From positions 8,776,106 through 8,840,105 of the forward strand of contig NC_048543.1 of the NCBI RefSeq assembly GCF_902806685.2: a stretch of 64,000 bases of DNA, given 5' to 3'. A model generated the notes under the pieces. The model had not been told where the DNA came from. It saw only the letters and a list, made by a program, of their open reading frames with translations, and did not search any database. Made by a program: the position numbers and the translations under genes. Positions 20,881 through 31,985 of the stretch are shown piece by piece (within the stretch, counting starts at the first letter, position 1; each line of letters starts with the position of its first letter). The stretch comes from Maniola hyperantus (lineage: Eukaryota; Arthropoda; Insecta; Lepidoptera; Nymphalidae).

Positions 20881-21062
20881 TTGTTAAACCAGATTAATCT
20901 GTATGATACAACATGCAGCATGCACTAGATCACCGTACGCTTGCCCGCGACAACACATAAGCAAGCAAGCAATAGAAAGATACAACCACCACGCAACCCC
21001 ATGAACTCTCCAAACACATTCTATGCATATTTCACTCCGTCGTAAAGCATCTGCCAGATCTT
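20881..21062 (+). repeat. Unclassified dispersed repeat, copy 2 of 2
   Basis: Shares blocks with 2703-2890, including 'gcagcatg', 'aagcaagcaa', 'caaccaccac', 'tctccaaacacattct' and 'catatttcactc'. Confidence 0.5.
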
Positions 21063-21814
21063 GACCCACTCTTTTGCAATTGTATCAAAATAATCTCGAT
21101 CATTAAGAAAATTGTGTTTGGCCCGTATTTTATAAATAGAATCCATGCTGGTATACAGAGAAACCTGCCTATTACTTATATTTGCAAAAACTTTGTAATT
21201 TTGCCGATAAGCCGCTCTAATCGTCTTCGCTAGTGCATAATTAAAATACTAGGTACTCCTTGAATTTTGTATGTTAACAGTGATTTTGCACGCTATTCTG
21301 AGAAACAACAATAGTATGAATTAAAATTGACCTAACTATTTGTTTCGACTGAATATAACCAAATGAGATTATAAAGTTAAAATATTCTTAAACACAGCTG
21401 ATCTAACAATCTAACTAAGTACCTAGTATAACCAGTTCTTAGTCTTGCAACATGTTTGCAAATTAACTTAAGCAATAGCACTTAAAATGTATGCAAGTAT
21501 TCGTTGTTGAAAAAGTAGGCACGTATGGTACTTATCTCTAGTATTTAATGGATCACAGACGATATACAAACTTAAATTAGACACTCAGGTATTAAGTCGA
21601 GCTGAGTCCGTGTGAAAAGGACCCCGGGTGGGTTCGAAACTAGTTAAGCCGGTTTCTTCTACATTTCAAATTATGAAGGTTTCCAATTCACGGTACGAGA
21701 TACCTACGTATATTCTTTCCACGACATAACAACTGTGATATAATGTGAAACCAAAAAATGTTTCCTGAATATAAAGTTCCAAACTGGATAACCTATACGC
21801 CATATAACTTGAAT
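21063..21814. other. AT-rich stretch, nothing recognised
   Basis: No gene, tRNA-like box or repeat shared within the window was detected. Confidence 0.4.
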
Positions 21815-21965
21815 GTCTTTTCAACGCTCTTTGTGGGAAACGAAGTCAAAGAGAGAGATATCGCAAGTGCTCTTCGTCGCCTTTCGTGGAAGATGGCTTT
21901 CAATATCAAATTGAATTCCGCGGTTCATTGATTTTCAATTTGTTAGGGAGTCCTCTCTCCATTTA
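21815..21965 (-). repeat. Family I, reverse copy
   Basis: Contains 'ggctttcaatatcaaattga', 'attccgcggttcattgattt' and 'gaaacgaagtcaaagagaga', the complement of blocks in the plus copies at 31.86, 39.33 and 61.9 kb. Confidence 0.75.
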
Positions 21966-22339
21966 CCATAGGATACCGCATTCCGTGGCCATTATAAATC
22001 TTTTGAAACACCCCGTGAATCCGTGTTCAGATTTTTCTGTTGTTATGCAAAAATAGCCCCGTATTTTAGGTTGTGAATATTTCAAGCTTGCTCTGAATTT
22101 TGCGAAAAATAAAATATAATAATACCATTATAACGTAACTTGAATTAAAACGTTGTTATCTATCATTACAAATAAGTATAAATATTTCTGTTTGTGAACA
22201 TTTTAAGCTAATTTTAATTTTTGGTAAAATTCCTACCCATGGAGACCAATAGTTTTAATTTATTTACATTGTGACACAAGGGTGGAAAGTAGATTATTGC
22301 AAATGAGTTACCATTTGTAAGACCGAGCTGTAGGCGACT
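21966..22339. other. AT-rich stretch, nothing recognised
   Basis: It flanks the family I copy and precedes SINE-F. No feature supported. Confidence 0.35.
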
Positions 22340-22531
22340 GTTTATTTATATACCTCGATATCTCAACGGTTAAAGGAGCGGACTGAAAACCGAAAGGTCG
22401 CCGGTTCAAATCCCACCCGTTGCACTATTGTCTTGTCATACCTACTCCTGGCACAAGCTTTACGCTTAATTGGAGGGGAAAGGGGAATATTAGTCAGTAA
22501 TTAAATTGGCTAATATTCTTTAAAAAAAATA
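22340..22531 (+). mobile_element. SINE-F copy, tRNA-Phe-like head
   Basis: A-box-like tatctcaacggt at 22359-22370, B box ggttcaaatcc at 22403-22413, anticodon loop CTGAAAA. The body ('cttaattggaggggaaaggg', 'ggctaatattcttt') ends in an A-rich tail. Confidence 0.85.
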
Positions 22532-22819
22532 CCAAGTCATCACGATTTCCCGTGAATCATACGACGATTCTTTTCCAATACATTTGTGAGAAAACAGGCA
22601 AATGAACTAGAGTACCAAAACAAAATTTTAAAACTTAATGCTAGTAAACTAAATAAATTCGACTGAAAGTAATAAAAAAAACTACAATGACACTGCACTA
22701 GAACGGTAAATTTAACTTTCAAGGCATATTTATTAGCATTGTAAGTGCATTTTTCAAGAAACAGTAAAAAAATTATTAGGCACCTATACCTACTCATTTC
22801 ATTTGTTCACATGTAACTA

Positions 22820-22979
22820 TAGTTCGCGACAGGTCGAGATGGCAATCGCGGTATGAGGCTGGGGGACGCTCCACACACCCGCACGTTACCCGCGCTCGGC
22901 CGCACCGGGTTAGCGCGGGGGCTGTGTGGGTGTGTGGGGCGTTCCCTCCCCGATTGCCCTCTCGACCTGTCGCGGACTA
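22820..22979. mobile_element. Fold-GC element, complete copy, 160 bp
   Basis: Outer arms 'cgcgacaggtcgagatggca' and 'ccctctcgacctgtcgcg' are followed inward by 'cacacacccgcacgt..' and '..gggtgtgtgggg'. The turn is near 'gcaccgggttagcgc'. TA flanks both ends (22818-22819, 22980-22981). The open frame 22853-23044 crosses it and is not a gene. Confidence 0.85.
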
Positions 22980-22981
22980 TA

Positions 22982-23947
22982 CGTCATATTCAAACACAAT
23001 TTTTTCATTATTTCAAGACTAATCATTTTTCAAGAAACTTTTAAGGCAGTTAGAGACTTATGAAAAAAATTATCTTGGCCACTTATAATCTTTGCAGTTT
23101 TACGAGAAAATAGTAAAACCACGCGAACGACGTTGCGAGCTATAAACTAGCTTAAAGTATAGTTGCATTGAGCGCTCCACACGAGCGCGGCTGGCGGCCA
23201 GTGATAAGCCGAGGTCTTTGTAAAATCACCCCGAAATAAAATAAACAAACTATCCCCCTTATTCATAATTCTAAATCACTTTAATCCCCGGAAGATTCAA
23301 TTCCATTGAAACAACATTGATTATATTGTAGAGATTATAGAGGTATAGTTTATGAACCCACCTCTGAGGGTTAAGTGGCTATAAAACGCTAGCACCATTA
23401 AGTTTAGCATTTGTAATTAAAACGAATTAGGTACTTTGTAAATATTTTTACCCTTTCTGTAATTTTGTTTACTATTCAACTATAAGCGTATTCGTTGGGA
23501 CATAGAAATCAAAGAAATTTAAAGAAAAAACTGGACAAAAAAGGCTCTAGACCGCAAGACTTGTAAAAATCTGGAAAACGCCTTTGACTCGATGAAAGAT
23601 CCTTAAATTAAAGAAAAGTTTTATATAATCAATTCAAGTAGGTAAGTATTCTATTTTATATACTAATTAAATATATAGGTACTAGTGAATTTCAGTGTTT
23701 TATACTTGCAAATAAAATTTTAGTTAATATTTATAATATTAATTTTGCAATCTCTGTAAGAACTAATAAGTATTATTTTTATTTTATTTAATGTTAGACT
23801 TAGAAACTTAATATTGATTGTGTGCATATAATATGAAATGTTGCATGAAAAAGGCAAATGTTGCATGAATAATAAACAACGTAATATTTTAAAGAAACAA
23901 ATTGTGAAAACCAGTTAAAACTATAACAAATAATAATAAAAAATGTA
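22982..23947. other. AT-rich stretch between two Fold-GC copies
   Basis: Apart from a GC-richer run at 23160-23215 (gcgctccacacgagcgcgg), nothing stands out. Confidence 0.4.
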
Positions 23948-24120
23948 TAGTCCGCGACAGGTGGAGATGGCAATGGGAGTATGATGCGGGAGGCCGCCCC
24001 ACACACCCGCACGTCACCCGCGCTCACCCGCACGTCACTCACGCTCGCCCGCATCAAGTTAGAGCGGGGCCTGTGCGGGTGTGCGGGGCCTTCCCTCCCC
24101 GATTACCATCATGTCGCGTA
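23948..24120. mobile_element. Fold-GC element with internal tandem duplication
   Basis: Arms 'tagtccgcgacaggtggaga' and '..gattaccatcatgtcgcgta' are degenerate. The left inner arm carries 'acccgcacgtca' twice (24005 and 24027), lengthening it relative to the 22.8 kb copy. Confidence 0.75.
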
Positions 24121-25242
24121 TAATATACATTTTCACCAAGCCTATAATAATTGTAAGTAAGTAGTTGGTACTTGTTTTCTCTAAAAATAAGACGTGTGTA
24201 CGTTGCAAAATTTATGTCTCGAATAAATAGACGCTTGAACTGACTGCTACATAGTAACAAAACAAAACCTCAAAGAGAATAGCGTGAGAAAGCATTGTAG
24301 ATCGTATGCAATTTAAAATTCATTTGCGATTCAATGAAGACTTGGTAAGCAACAACTTTACTTTGTGAATATATTTGAGGTTTATTCTTCGCTATGAAAA
24401 AATCCTTTCAACGCTCAGGCTGGGTCTATTGTATAAAAATGTAGAGACGATTTGAAAAGCCGTCTATTTTTTTAAATCGCCTCTTTCTTGATTAGAAATT
24501 CTTATTCTACCAGCGTAGTCTAGCCTATATAGAAGGTAAAAAGTTCTTTGTTGCAAACATACACACACTTACACATACACGTCTTTATGTCACTTTATTC
24601 ACCTATTACATATTAAAAAATACAATTTTTTCATTAACATTCGCAACACTTGATACATTAATTATTCTTATTGTTGTATTCGTAATGTTGCTTACGTAGG
24701 GCGTTGTCCTTGTCCCACTCAACTGTCTTCGCTCAGATCTCATCCCTACCGTTACCCATGCACACAAATCGTATGCGGACAGGCCGGTGCTTCGGTAGTA
24801 GTAATACGTAATTAAAATTGTTCGCTTGTGTGCAGTGTCGTGGGTGTGTCTTTTCACTAAATATCTTACTTTTTCATGGATAAAATAAAAAAGATAAAGA
24901 TAAGGTTAGTGACATAATAGTTAAAAGTTGTCTCTATTAAATTACTCTGTGATATTAAAATATAACTCAGAGCTACATTCTGTCGAAGTTCCAATAACTT
25001 AGTTTTTTATACTTTGACGAGAGTTTCATAAAGTTATAGAATATTGACCTTTTGTAATATGATGTCAAAAAGGGACCGAGAGTGTAACTACATTACTTAG
25101 CGCTTCTGAAAATATCAACGTTACTTTATTTAAAAGTTGGCCGTAAAAAATATGCAGCTTGAACGTATGTAACCATAGGAGACTGGATAGTGGATAGAGT
25201 CTCAACTCTCAAGCTATCATGTAAATTTGACGGTGTACTTAA
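24121..25242. other. AT-rich stretch with one GC-richer island
   Basis: 24700-24800 ('ctcagatctcatccctaccg', 'cggacaggccggtgcttcgg') differs in composition from its surroundings and might be a fragment of an old element. The 83-residue minus frame through it shows no recognisable domain. Confidence 0.35.
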
Positions 25243-25819
25243 TCTATATATAAAATTCAAAGTCCTGACTGACTGACTGACTGACTGACTGACATATATA
25301 TCAACGCACAGCCTAAACCGCTGGTTCTAGAGACATGAAATTTGGAGGGTCTATTCTTTGTAAAGAGCAGGTATCCACTAAGAAAGGATTTTTCGAAATT
25401 CTACCCCTAAGTGGGTTAAATGGGGGATGGAATTTTGTATGAAAGTCCGCCATTTTTCAAGTTATTTGCATGAAAATTGGTATTTGGGTTTTCGGTCACA
25501 AATGAATTGATTTTTGAAAAATTCGCCCACAAGGGTGGTAAAATAGGGGATGAAAGTTTGTATGGGAAAGTTTTAATTAGGTAGGTATTGATATTATTAG
25601 GTTAGAAGTTAGGTGTCAGCTAAGAAACGACTATGAGAAAATCCCCCCAAGGGGGGGGCCCTTAAAGGGATGAAATGGGGGTTGGAAGGCTATATGTGTT
25701 ATATGTGTTATTCGGTGCTGGTGCAGGGTGCGCGTCCTGATCTTATAATGTTTGTTTCTGAAAAAAAATGCCCTTTGTTTCCTGTGGGCCACGCGGGCGA
25801 AGCCGCGGGCAGAAGCTGG
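25243..25819 (+). mobile_element. HelC, long Helitron-like element, 577 bp
   Basis: It follows an A and begins TCTATATATAAAATTCAAAG, with (GACT)6 at 25266-25291. It contains several degenerate 'cctaagtgggttaaatgggg' blocks at ~100-bp spacing, and ends 'gcgggcgaagccgcgggcag' plus CTGG, a variant hairpin/CTAG end. The overlapping frames at 25631-25888 are artefacts. Confidence 0.65.
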
Positions 25820-26724
25820 TGGTGTATAAGGGCCTATAGAGCCCATGTTGTTAAAGCCTTAGAAAAAAATGGCAGTCAGGACTGCTAACAGAAATGACAA
25901 CTTAAAACTATGAAATAACAGTCATTTATTTTTTGGATTAAAAAAAAATAAACATCCCAAACGAAGATAGAATAATAGGTAGATTTAAGTACTGTGTAAC
26001 CGCGTATGAGATAGCGATAGCACGACGTAACGATGAATAACACGACAATTATTACCATTGTTTAGTAGTCAATATTTGTATTAACCGATCAACAATATTT
26101 GCATTAAACGTTTTTTATGTGAAAACAAGTAAATAACTCATAAGAAATACAATTACGCCACGAATTCTCAAAGTTTGTTTTGCAACTAAAGTTGCATGCC
26201 TTGTATGTAAGTTGTATGTATTCTTGAAAAAAACCAGTTACACGATAAGGGACAAAAAATAGGTTAGCTGCGTCTCTGTTTATCACATTAGTAACTTTAT
26301 CTGTGCCCTCTTTTTAGTGTGAATGAGAAAGCAAACGTTCCTGTATCTACCTTTATTACTCTATCTACGATCCCAAACGCCCAGCGCGCATCAAGAAGTT
26401 TTCACTTCAAAAAGAATGTTGTGAAAAGTTTTTAAAAATTTAAGTTGATAATGAACCAGTCTTCCGTATTAAAATCTCTGTAGAAAGGTATTACTTGCTA
26501 CCATGAGTACCTTTAGGTTGCCTTACTAATTAAAACAGTTAAATACCTTAGACAAAATAATGACCAAAACTTTATGAAGGTATAAATTAATGAAAATCTT
26601 AACGAGCGTCAATCAATCGCTTCTCGTAATTATTGAAGGCAAGCCCTTCCTGTGTCGACAACAGACTTTCTTACTGAAATAAATTTCCAATAGAAACAGT
26701 AACAAACATAAGACCAACTATATA
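25820..26724. other. AT-rich stretch, nothing recognised
   Basis: No supported feature. The short minus frame at 26104-26286 has no recognisable content. Confidence 0.4.
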
Positions 26725-27310
26725 CAGGTTGTAACCAGAACGCTGGCAAAAACTAAGACAGGTGATAGTACTGATAATTACTGTTATGATACCAAAAAAA
26801 AGCGAAAAAAATATTTAAAAATCCTATAAATCCGTAAAAATGTGTATAGGTTACACGATTTATCTTCTAATCTTATAATATTTAATACTTATACTTTTTT
26901 TTAATCTTTGAGACATATTTTTACGAAAAACCGTATTCTAGAACGTGTTTACAAAATTTTATTTAATTTGATTGGTTAATTATATCTAAATGAGAACCAA
27001 ACTACGTTCGTATGATACTGAATTTAGATATTAAAATATACCTACTTTACAAATTACAATAAACAAAAATACCAAACTTATTCTAGAACATAAAAATTAC
27101 AGATCGAAAATATCATCTAAACCACCGCAACGAGGCAGGGTGCCCAGAACGCTGGCAGCGTTACCTCGTTGAATGGCCAGACTAATATGCTGACCGAGGT
27201 AGCTGCCAGCCCTCCGGTCCCCCGTGGATATGGGTATACATAACTACATTCGTATGGAAAGCACTGGGAAGGGCGCTAGGGATACTTCCAAGGTAACTTC
27301 TCTGAAGGCA
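26725..27310. repeat. Possible unclassified element bounded by CCAGAACGCTGGCA words
   Basis: CCAGAACGCTGGCA occurs at about 26738 and 27147 in the same orientation. The second sits in a small hairpin bounded by CAACGAGG and CCTCGTTG (27128-27172). 27180-27310 is GC-richer than its surroundings, with no protein recognised. Confidence 0.35.
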
Positions 27311-27404
27311 GTTGTTATAGTAAAACCATAATCTCATGGCAAATAGGCATAGGCAAATTTTCAGCATAATCACGAAATTTATGTATTAAAAAATATTTTT
27401 TTTT

Positions 27405-27490
27405 ACTATGACGTGGAGCGGCGCAGGACGGGTGTGATGACGTCACGCGAGAGCTCGGTGATTCATCAACTTGTGACCACCGCTCCACTA
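27405..27490. other. GC-rich island with a TGACGTCA site
   Basis: 'gtggagcgg' at 27413 pairs with 'ccgctccac' near 27480, and 'gatgacgtcacgcg' lies between. It is as likely a MITE relic as a regulatory site. Confidence 0.35.
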
Positions 27491-27848
27491 CCGCAGGAGT
27501 CTACTCAGTTATGCGCTATACCTATAGTTAGATATGTATGCAAGTGTAATATTAAACCTAATCAGTAAAGTCAAAGCTCATGTTTTTCATATCAATAAAT
27601 TTATTCCCATAGGACTCAGTGATGTGATAAATTAAATTCCTGCTGGGAATTCGATTGACTTATTTGGTTTAATATTATTCAGCCGTTATATTTTGCCTTT
27701 AGGCTGCACAGTAATAATTAACACAGACAGAACTGTAATATGGCTAATGTCTGTATAGAGTCTGCATATAAAACAATCAGCATCAAAATTACCTATTTCA
27801 TAATTTCTAGATTTGATATATTATTTTGATAAGTTACCTATTTATTAC

Positions 27849-28198
27849 CTCAGCGGGCGATGGAGAGAGCTATGTGTGGAGTTTCTCTACGTTATCAAAT
27901 CAGAAATGAGCAAATCCGTAGGAGAACTAGAGTAACCGACATTGCTCAACGGGTTGCGAAGCTGAAGTGGCAATGGGCAGGGCACATAGTTCGTAAAACC
28001 GATAGACGTTGGGGTCTCAAGGTGCTGGAATGGTGACCTCGCACCGGAAGACGCAGTGTTGGAAGTCCCCCCACTAGGTAGACGGACGACATCAGACGAG
28101 TCGCAGGGAGCCGCTGGATTCAAGCGGCGCAAGACCGTGGCGTGTGGAAGTCCCTACAAGAGACCTATGTCCAGCAGTGGACGTCTGATGATGATGAC
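27849..28198 (+). pseudogene. RTE-type LINE C-terminal fragment, lineage 2, with stops
   Basis: Plus-strand translation gives QRAMERAM, RRRTRVTDIAQRV, LKWQWAGHIVRK, then stops, then DDIRRVAGSRW and YVQQWTS, followed by a short (GAT)n tail. This is the tail domain after the reverse-transcriptase core of RTE elements. A TGA (28034-28036) replaces an Arg codon (CGA in the 8.4 and 34.6 kb copies, a C-to-T change), and a TAG (28079-28081) replaces the Trp of RWTDD. It starts at the same protein position (QRAMER) as the plus-strand part of the 15 kb copy. Non-functional. Confidence 0.85.
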
Positions 28199-28270
28199 CT
28201 TTTCATTACTTTTAAGATACAATTTTTCCCTGATTGGGGCATTTGGCGAAATGATAACGGAATGCTAACA

Positions 28271-28402
28271 ATCGGGGAGTAAATGCCCCGCACACCCGTA
28301 CAGCCCCCACGCTAACCCAGCGCGGGCTAGCGCGGGCGACATACGGGTATGCGGGGCGTCCCCGCCTCATACACCAATTGCCATCTCAACTTGTCGCGGA
28401 CC
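28271..28402. mobile_element. Fold-GC element, left end truncated
   Basis: It starts at the inner arm 'atcggggagt'. Core 'gccccgcacacccgtaca' and 'gggtatgcggggcgtcccc' are paired. The right outer arm 'tctcaacttgtcgcgga' is intact. The left 'gtccgcgacagg' is missing. Confidence 0.75.
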
Positions 28403-28561
28403 ACAGGACCGACTGGTATCGTCTTTTTGTCTTACGCTGGTGGCTGCTGTCGACAAAAGACGACAGCACCCCTGTGGTCGAAAACGAGCCGCTCGCTCTA
28501 AGAATACGTATAGTGCAAGAGTCCAAAATTTTTGAGAGAAGCGGACAGACACTTAGGCTGA

Positions 28562-28736
28562 CAAATGTCTAGTGTCCTAGAATGTCTAGTATGCTTAAGT
28601 GTCCAGTGTCATATAACTTCCAGTCCCTCAATGTCCAGTGTTTCATGATGACTAGTTTCCACAATGTCTAGTCTACTAAAGTGTGCAAAATGTCCAGTGA
28701 CCTGTTACGTCCAGTCCCACAATGACTAGTGTCTAA
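28562..28736. repeat. Degenerate minisatellite, ~17-bp unit
   Basis: About ten units of the form aatgtcYagtgtNNtaN follow each other with spacing of 14-17 bp and one collapsed unit near 28680. The core TGTCYAGTGT is the most conserved part. Confidence 0.75.
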
Positions 28737-28793
28737 AAATAACTTACAAGGTATGTATGGTATTGTATATATGTCAGGGACCGTAATATGTAT

Positions 28794-28831
28794 CTCATAA
28801 TGTACCTATGTCAGGGACCGTACATTATGAG
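28794..28831. repeat. 12-bp perfect hairpin with direct repeat in its loop
   Basis: CTCATAATGTAC (28794-28805) pairs with GTACATTATGAG (28820-28831). The loop holds ATGTCAGGGACC, also found at 28771, so 'atgtcagggaccgta' occurs twice about 37 bp apart. Confidence 0.8.
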
Positions 28832-28927
28832 TTAATTCCATCGAAAGGAAGATGTCCAAAAGTGAATGCTTATTGGTTAAAACGACGAAAGCAAACTGTA
28901 ATCTCTATAGTAATTTTTATGCGCAAC

Positions 28928-28971
28928 TATTTACAGCAACATTTGCTTATTAGCAAATGTTGCTGTAAATA
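28928..28971. repeat. 20-bp perfect hairpin with 4-base loop
   Basis: TATTTACAGCAACATTTGCT (28928-28947) and its exact complement at 28952-28971 flank the loop TATT. There are no mismatches. Confidence 0.9.
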
Positions 28972-29687
28972 CAAAGCTTTACTATTTTTTTGCTATTTTA
29001 GCTTTACTATTTTGCTTTGTTATTACAAAGCTGAAATTTAAAGTCTATGGGGAGGCAAAAGCCAACGCATATTATTGAGCATGGATAATTTACAATCCGG
29101 TTATAGTATACCACGCTACCATGGTATCCCAATGGATCATAGTACCCTATTCTGACCGCCACACTAATTACGCGCTGCCGTCGAAGCATTGTTCAATTTT
29201 CCACTATAATTTACCCCCATGGGCGCACCCGTAACTGTGTAATAAATTCAATATCTATTGGGAGTTTCAGTGACTTATCCAAAGTTATATTGGCTACAAT
29301 ATCACAACTGGACTAGCTTGTTTATTGTGATACAAATTACTTTAGTTTTATTATAACTAGAATCTGATTAACACTATCTATTATACTTACAACTAACCAG
29401 ACAATTATTCTATTAAATAATAACTTAAATCTAAAAAAAAACATAAATAAAATAAAATTAAATCTAAAATCACCAAACCTACCTATAGATATATTACACT
29501 CTGCCGAGTTATTATTTTGATTATGTTTGCCAATTTATTAACTGAATGAAAAAAGTACGACGACACATTCATGATGAATCTATTTTAATAACGGATTTAT
29601 ATTTTTTTGTATATTCCATTCTTGGCAGATAACTTTTTAATGCTGATAAAGAAAATATAGTTTATTTTCATAGTAAATTGTTACCCT
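28972..29687. other. AT-rich stretch, nothing recognised
   Basis: 29085-29200 is somewhat GC-richer, with no identifiable content. Confidence 0.35.
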
Positions 29688-29945
29688 TCTTCTTCTTTTT
29701 CTAGTGCCGTCTCTGTCGAAGGTTGGCAACCATTGTAGCTATCTGCACTTTGGACGTTGCTTTGGACAGAGGGGGATTCCAACATCAATGCTTTGGACGT
29801 TGCTGACGGAATCGAGATCGGGTACTCTTCCCGTACCTACCATTGCATTGGCGTAAATTCTTGAGCCACAATGTTCTTTTTGGGCCAGGTGGTATTGTGT
29901 ATTTTATCCTGAATTATGAGCTGAAGGAGGTCATATTATTTGTTG
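29688..29945 (-). mobile_element. Possible LINE 3' end
   Basis: A (TTC)n run at 29688-29700 followed by 'tagtgccgtctctgtcgaag' and 'ggttggcaaccat' resembles the minus-strand tail of an RTE-like LINE ending in simple repeats. The segment 'tttggacgttgc' occurs twice (29750, 29792). Confidence 0.4.
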
Positions 29946-30049
29946 TTTCTCATTTATGGCCAAAGTACTCCAACTTCCGCATGTTATGATCTTCAGAACT
30001 TCAAGATCTTAGCTTAAATATTTTATAATAAAAATAGTATTATAAAGGA

Positions 30050-30240
30050 AGTGAGTTGGAACAAATCAAGCACAGTTCTTTGAAACTGATATGAAGAGCG
30101 ATAATAACGTAGTAAGTATGATCACTGAGCGTTTTCCTGGAGAACAGGTTGTTATACCCAGTAAGTCGCGGACATTTCTCTAGCTCGCTGCAATAACGTT
30201 GATGTCACTATGATTTGTGAACGCTTTAGATCATAACCCA
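30050..30240 (+). repeat. Family F, copy 2 of 2
   Basis: Blocks 'gaacaaatcaagc', 'cctggagaacaggttgttat', 'cggacatttctctagctcgc' and 'gcaataacgttgatgtcac' align with 19317-19492. Confidence 0.6.
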
Positions 30241-30298
30241 AGATACTTACTATCCGAGCAAATGAAAGCGTATACCTAATTTGAAACGTATGATATTT

Positions 30299-30650
30299 TC
30301 TAAATATAAAAAGGAAAAGGACTGACTGATCTATCAACGCACAGCTCAAACTACTAGACGGATCGGACTGAAATTTGGATGCAAATAGCTATTATGACGA
30401 TTTTTAAAAATTCAACCCCTAAGGGGGTAATTTAAGGGTTTGAAATTTGTGTAGTCCACGCGGACGAAATAGTCTTGGAAAACACTGATCTTGAAAACGA
30501 CTGATCTGACGAGCCCAGCTCAACCTACTTGACGGATCGGACTGGACATTCAGGTAAGTATAACTTAGACATCTGCTACAAAAGGATTTTTCAACCACAG
30601 GGGGTAAAATAGGGGTTTGTAGTCAACGTGGATGACATCGCTGGCTTAAT
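30299..30650 (+). mobile_element. HelB copy followed by a second degraded HelB body
   Basis: The first copy (30299-30480) starts TCTAAATATAAAAAGG and reaches 'gtccacgcggacgaaatag'. A second HelB middle then follows ('gacggatcggactgg', 'ggggtaaaataggggtttg', 'caacgtggatgacatcg'). The pair is in tandem. Confidence 0.65.
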
Positions 30651-30830
30651 CTTGTCAAATTATGGTTTTTTTTTATGTGTCTGATCTGCATCTATTTCCG
30701 TTTCCGCTTAAATTTTGTTTGATATCTGATCCTGTGTCTGCTTCCGTTATGGTACTTCCGTTGCATCACTAATTTGAGTTTATACATAGATCGATAGAGT
30801 AAACTATAAAGAAATGGAATGTGCGATAGT

Positions 30831-30877
30831 CATTTAGACCATATTATTTTGTTCTATAAAATAATATGGTCTAAATG
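30831..30877. repeat. 20-bp perfect hairpin with 7-base loop
   Basis: CATTTAGACCATATTATTTT (30831-30850) and its exact complement (30858-30877) flank GTTCTAT. Confidence 0.9.
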
Positions 30878-31857
30878 TCAATGCAATAATTACGATAATT
30901 ATATTGATGCGTCTTATTAGAATAATTTAGTATATAAATTATTAGAATAATTTATTACATTAATCACATCTTTGGTTTCTATCAAGTGAGATTCAGATTG
31001 TAATCTAGTCTAGTGCAGTAAGTACCTATAACAAAGTAGCTAAGGTTGGTTTTTTAATTAGATTAATCAAGTAATTTACAATCACTTCGCTACCCAGAGT
31101 ACGACTGCTGTAAAAATAAATAGCGCTTGGTTTTCCCCAATCTTGCGTGAGAACTCACTGTAAACTTTTATAATATACGTAGTTTAATTAATTATAGCCC
31201 AGACAAAACTACTGGATGTATCGAGCTATTGGAATAACTAAAGTTTAAATTATTGTGATAACGATCTTGAATGACTATAATAGAGAGAAAATACTAATCT
31301 GAGTGAATTTCTTCACAGTCTGCTTTACTGGGGTTGCATTGGTAATTGCTTTTATCTTTGAAATAAGAATGGGCATCTTTTAGTACCATCATCAGCATCA
31401 GGAACACTGCGTGCCGTAAAAGTGCTTAAGTCATTCCTTCATTGCGCCTGATGCAGTTGAACCTTCCTCTAACATTATACACAACTTGAGTAGAAAACGC
31501 TTTGCCTTTTACGCCTCGTCTCTTAGTATTTACCCTAAAGGAACTAAATTATACACAGCATCAGTTTAAAATCTTCATTATAGGTTTAAACAAATAATCC
31601 TTGTTTTAAAGGTGCAATGTTTTGTCTATGATTTAGTGCGGGCTTTAAAAATGCATCCTAAAATATGACGCCATTTTTTCACAACAGTAAAATCCGAACA
31701 TTAATTCGAGAGGTGCTTCAGAATATTTTAGCTGGTCCAAAATGGGAAACCTAAAAATGCAACGTAGGATAGTAAACTTTTGGTGTAGGTACAATGTACA
31801 TATAATATAACTTACGATAAGTAACCAGTAAGTTAAGTAAATGGTATGATACCAATA
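30878..31857. other. AT-rich stretch, nothing recognised
   Basis: A small 'catcatcagcatcagg' simple repeat lies near 31388. No gene feature supported. Confidence 0.4.
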
Positions 31858-31985
31858 TTAGGAACAAATTGAAAATCAATGAGTCGCGGAATTCAATTTG
31901 ATGTTAAAAGCGATAATATATCTCACGCCCATATAGGTCTCGGAGAGCACTTTCCGATATTATTTCCTTGACTTCGTTTCTTAAG
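31858..31985 (+). repeat. Family I, short plus copy
   Basis: Shares 'acaaattgaaaatcaatga', 'cgcggaattcaatttgat' and 'cttgacttcgtttc' with the other copies. Divergent in the middle. Confidence 0.7.

Noticed and set aside
25266..25291. Regular GACT repeats as a possible CRISPR array
   Set aside because: They are a simple tetranucleotide tract inside Helitron-like elements, without unique spacers, in a eukaryotic window.
25631..25888. Overlapping 71- and 72-residue frames on both strands
   Set aside because: They fall in the GC-rich end of the HelC element and have no recognisable domain.
27405..27490. Host promoter based on TGACGTCA and high GC
   Set aside because: The island is bounded by inverted 'gtggagcgg' words and has no TATA, initiator or downstream gene, so an element relic is equally likely.
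28928..28971. MicroRNA precursor
   Set aside because: A 20-bp stem with a 4-base loop is too short for a normal Drosha/Dicer precursor, and no expression evidence is available.
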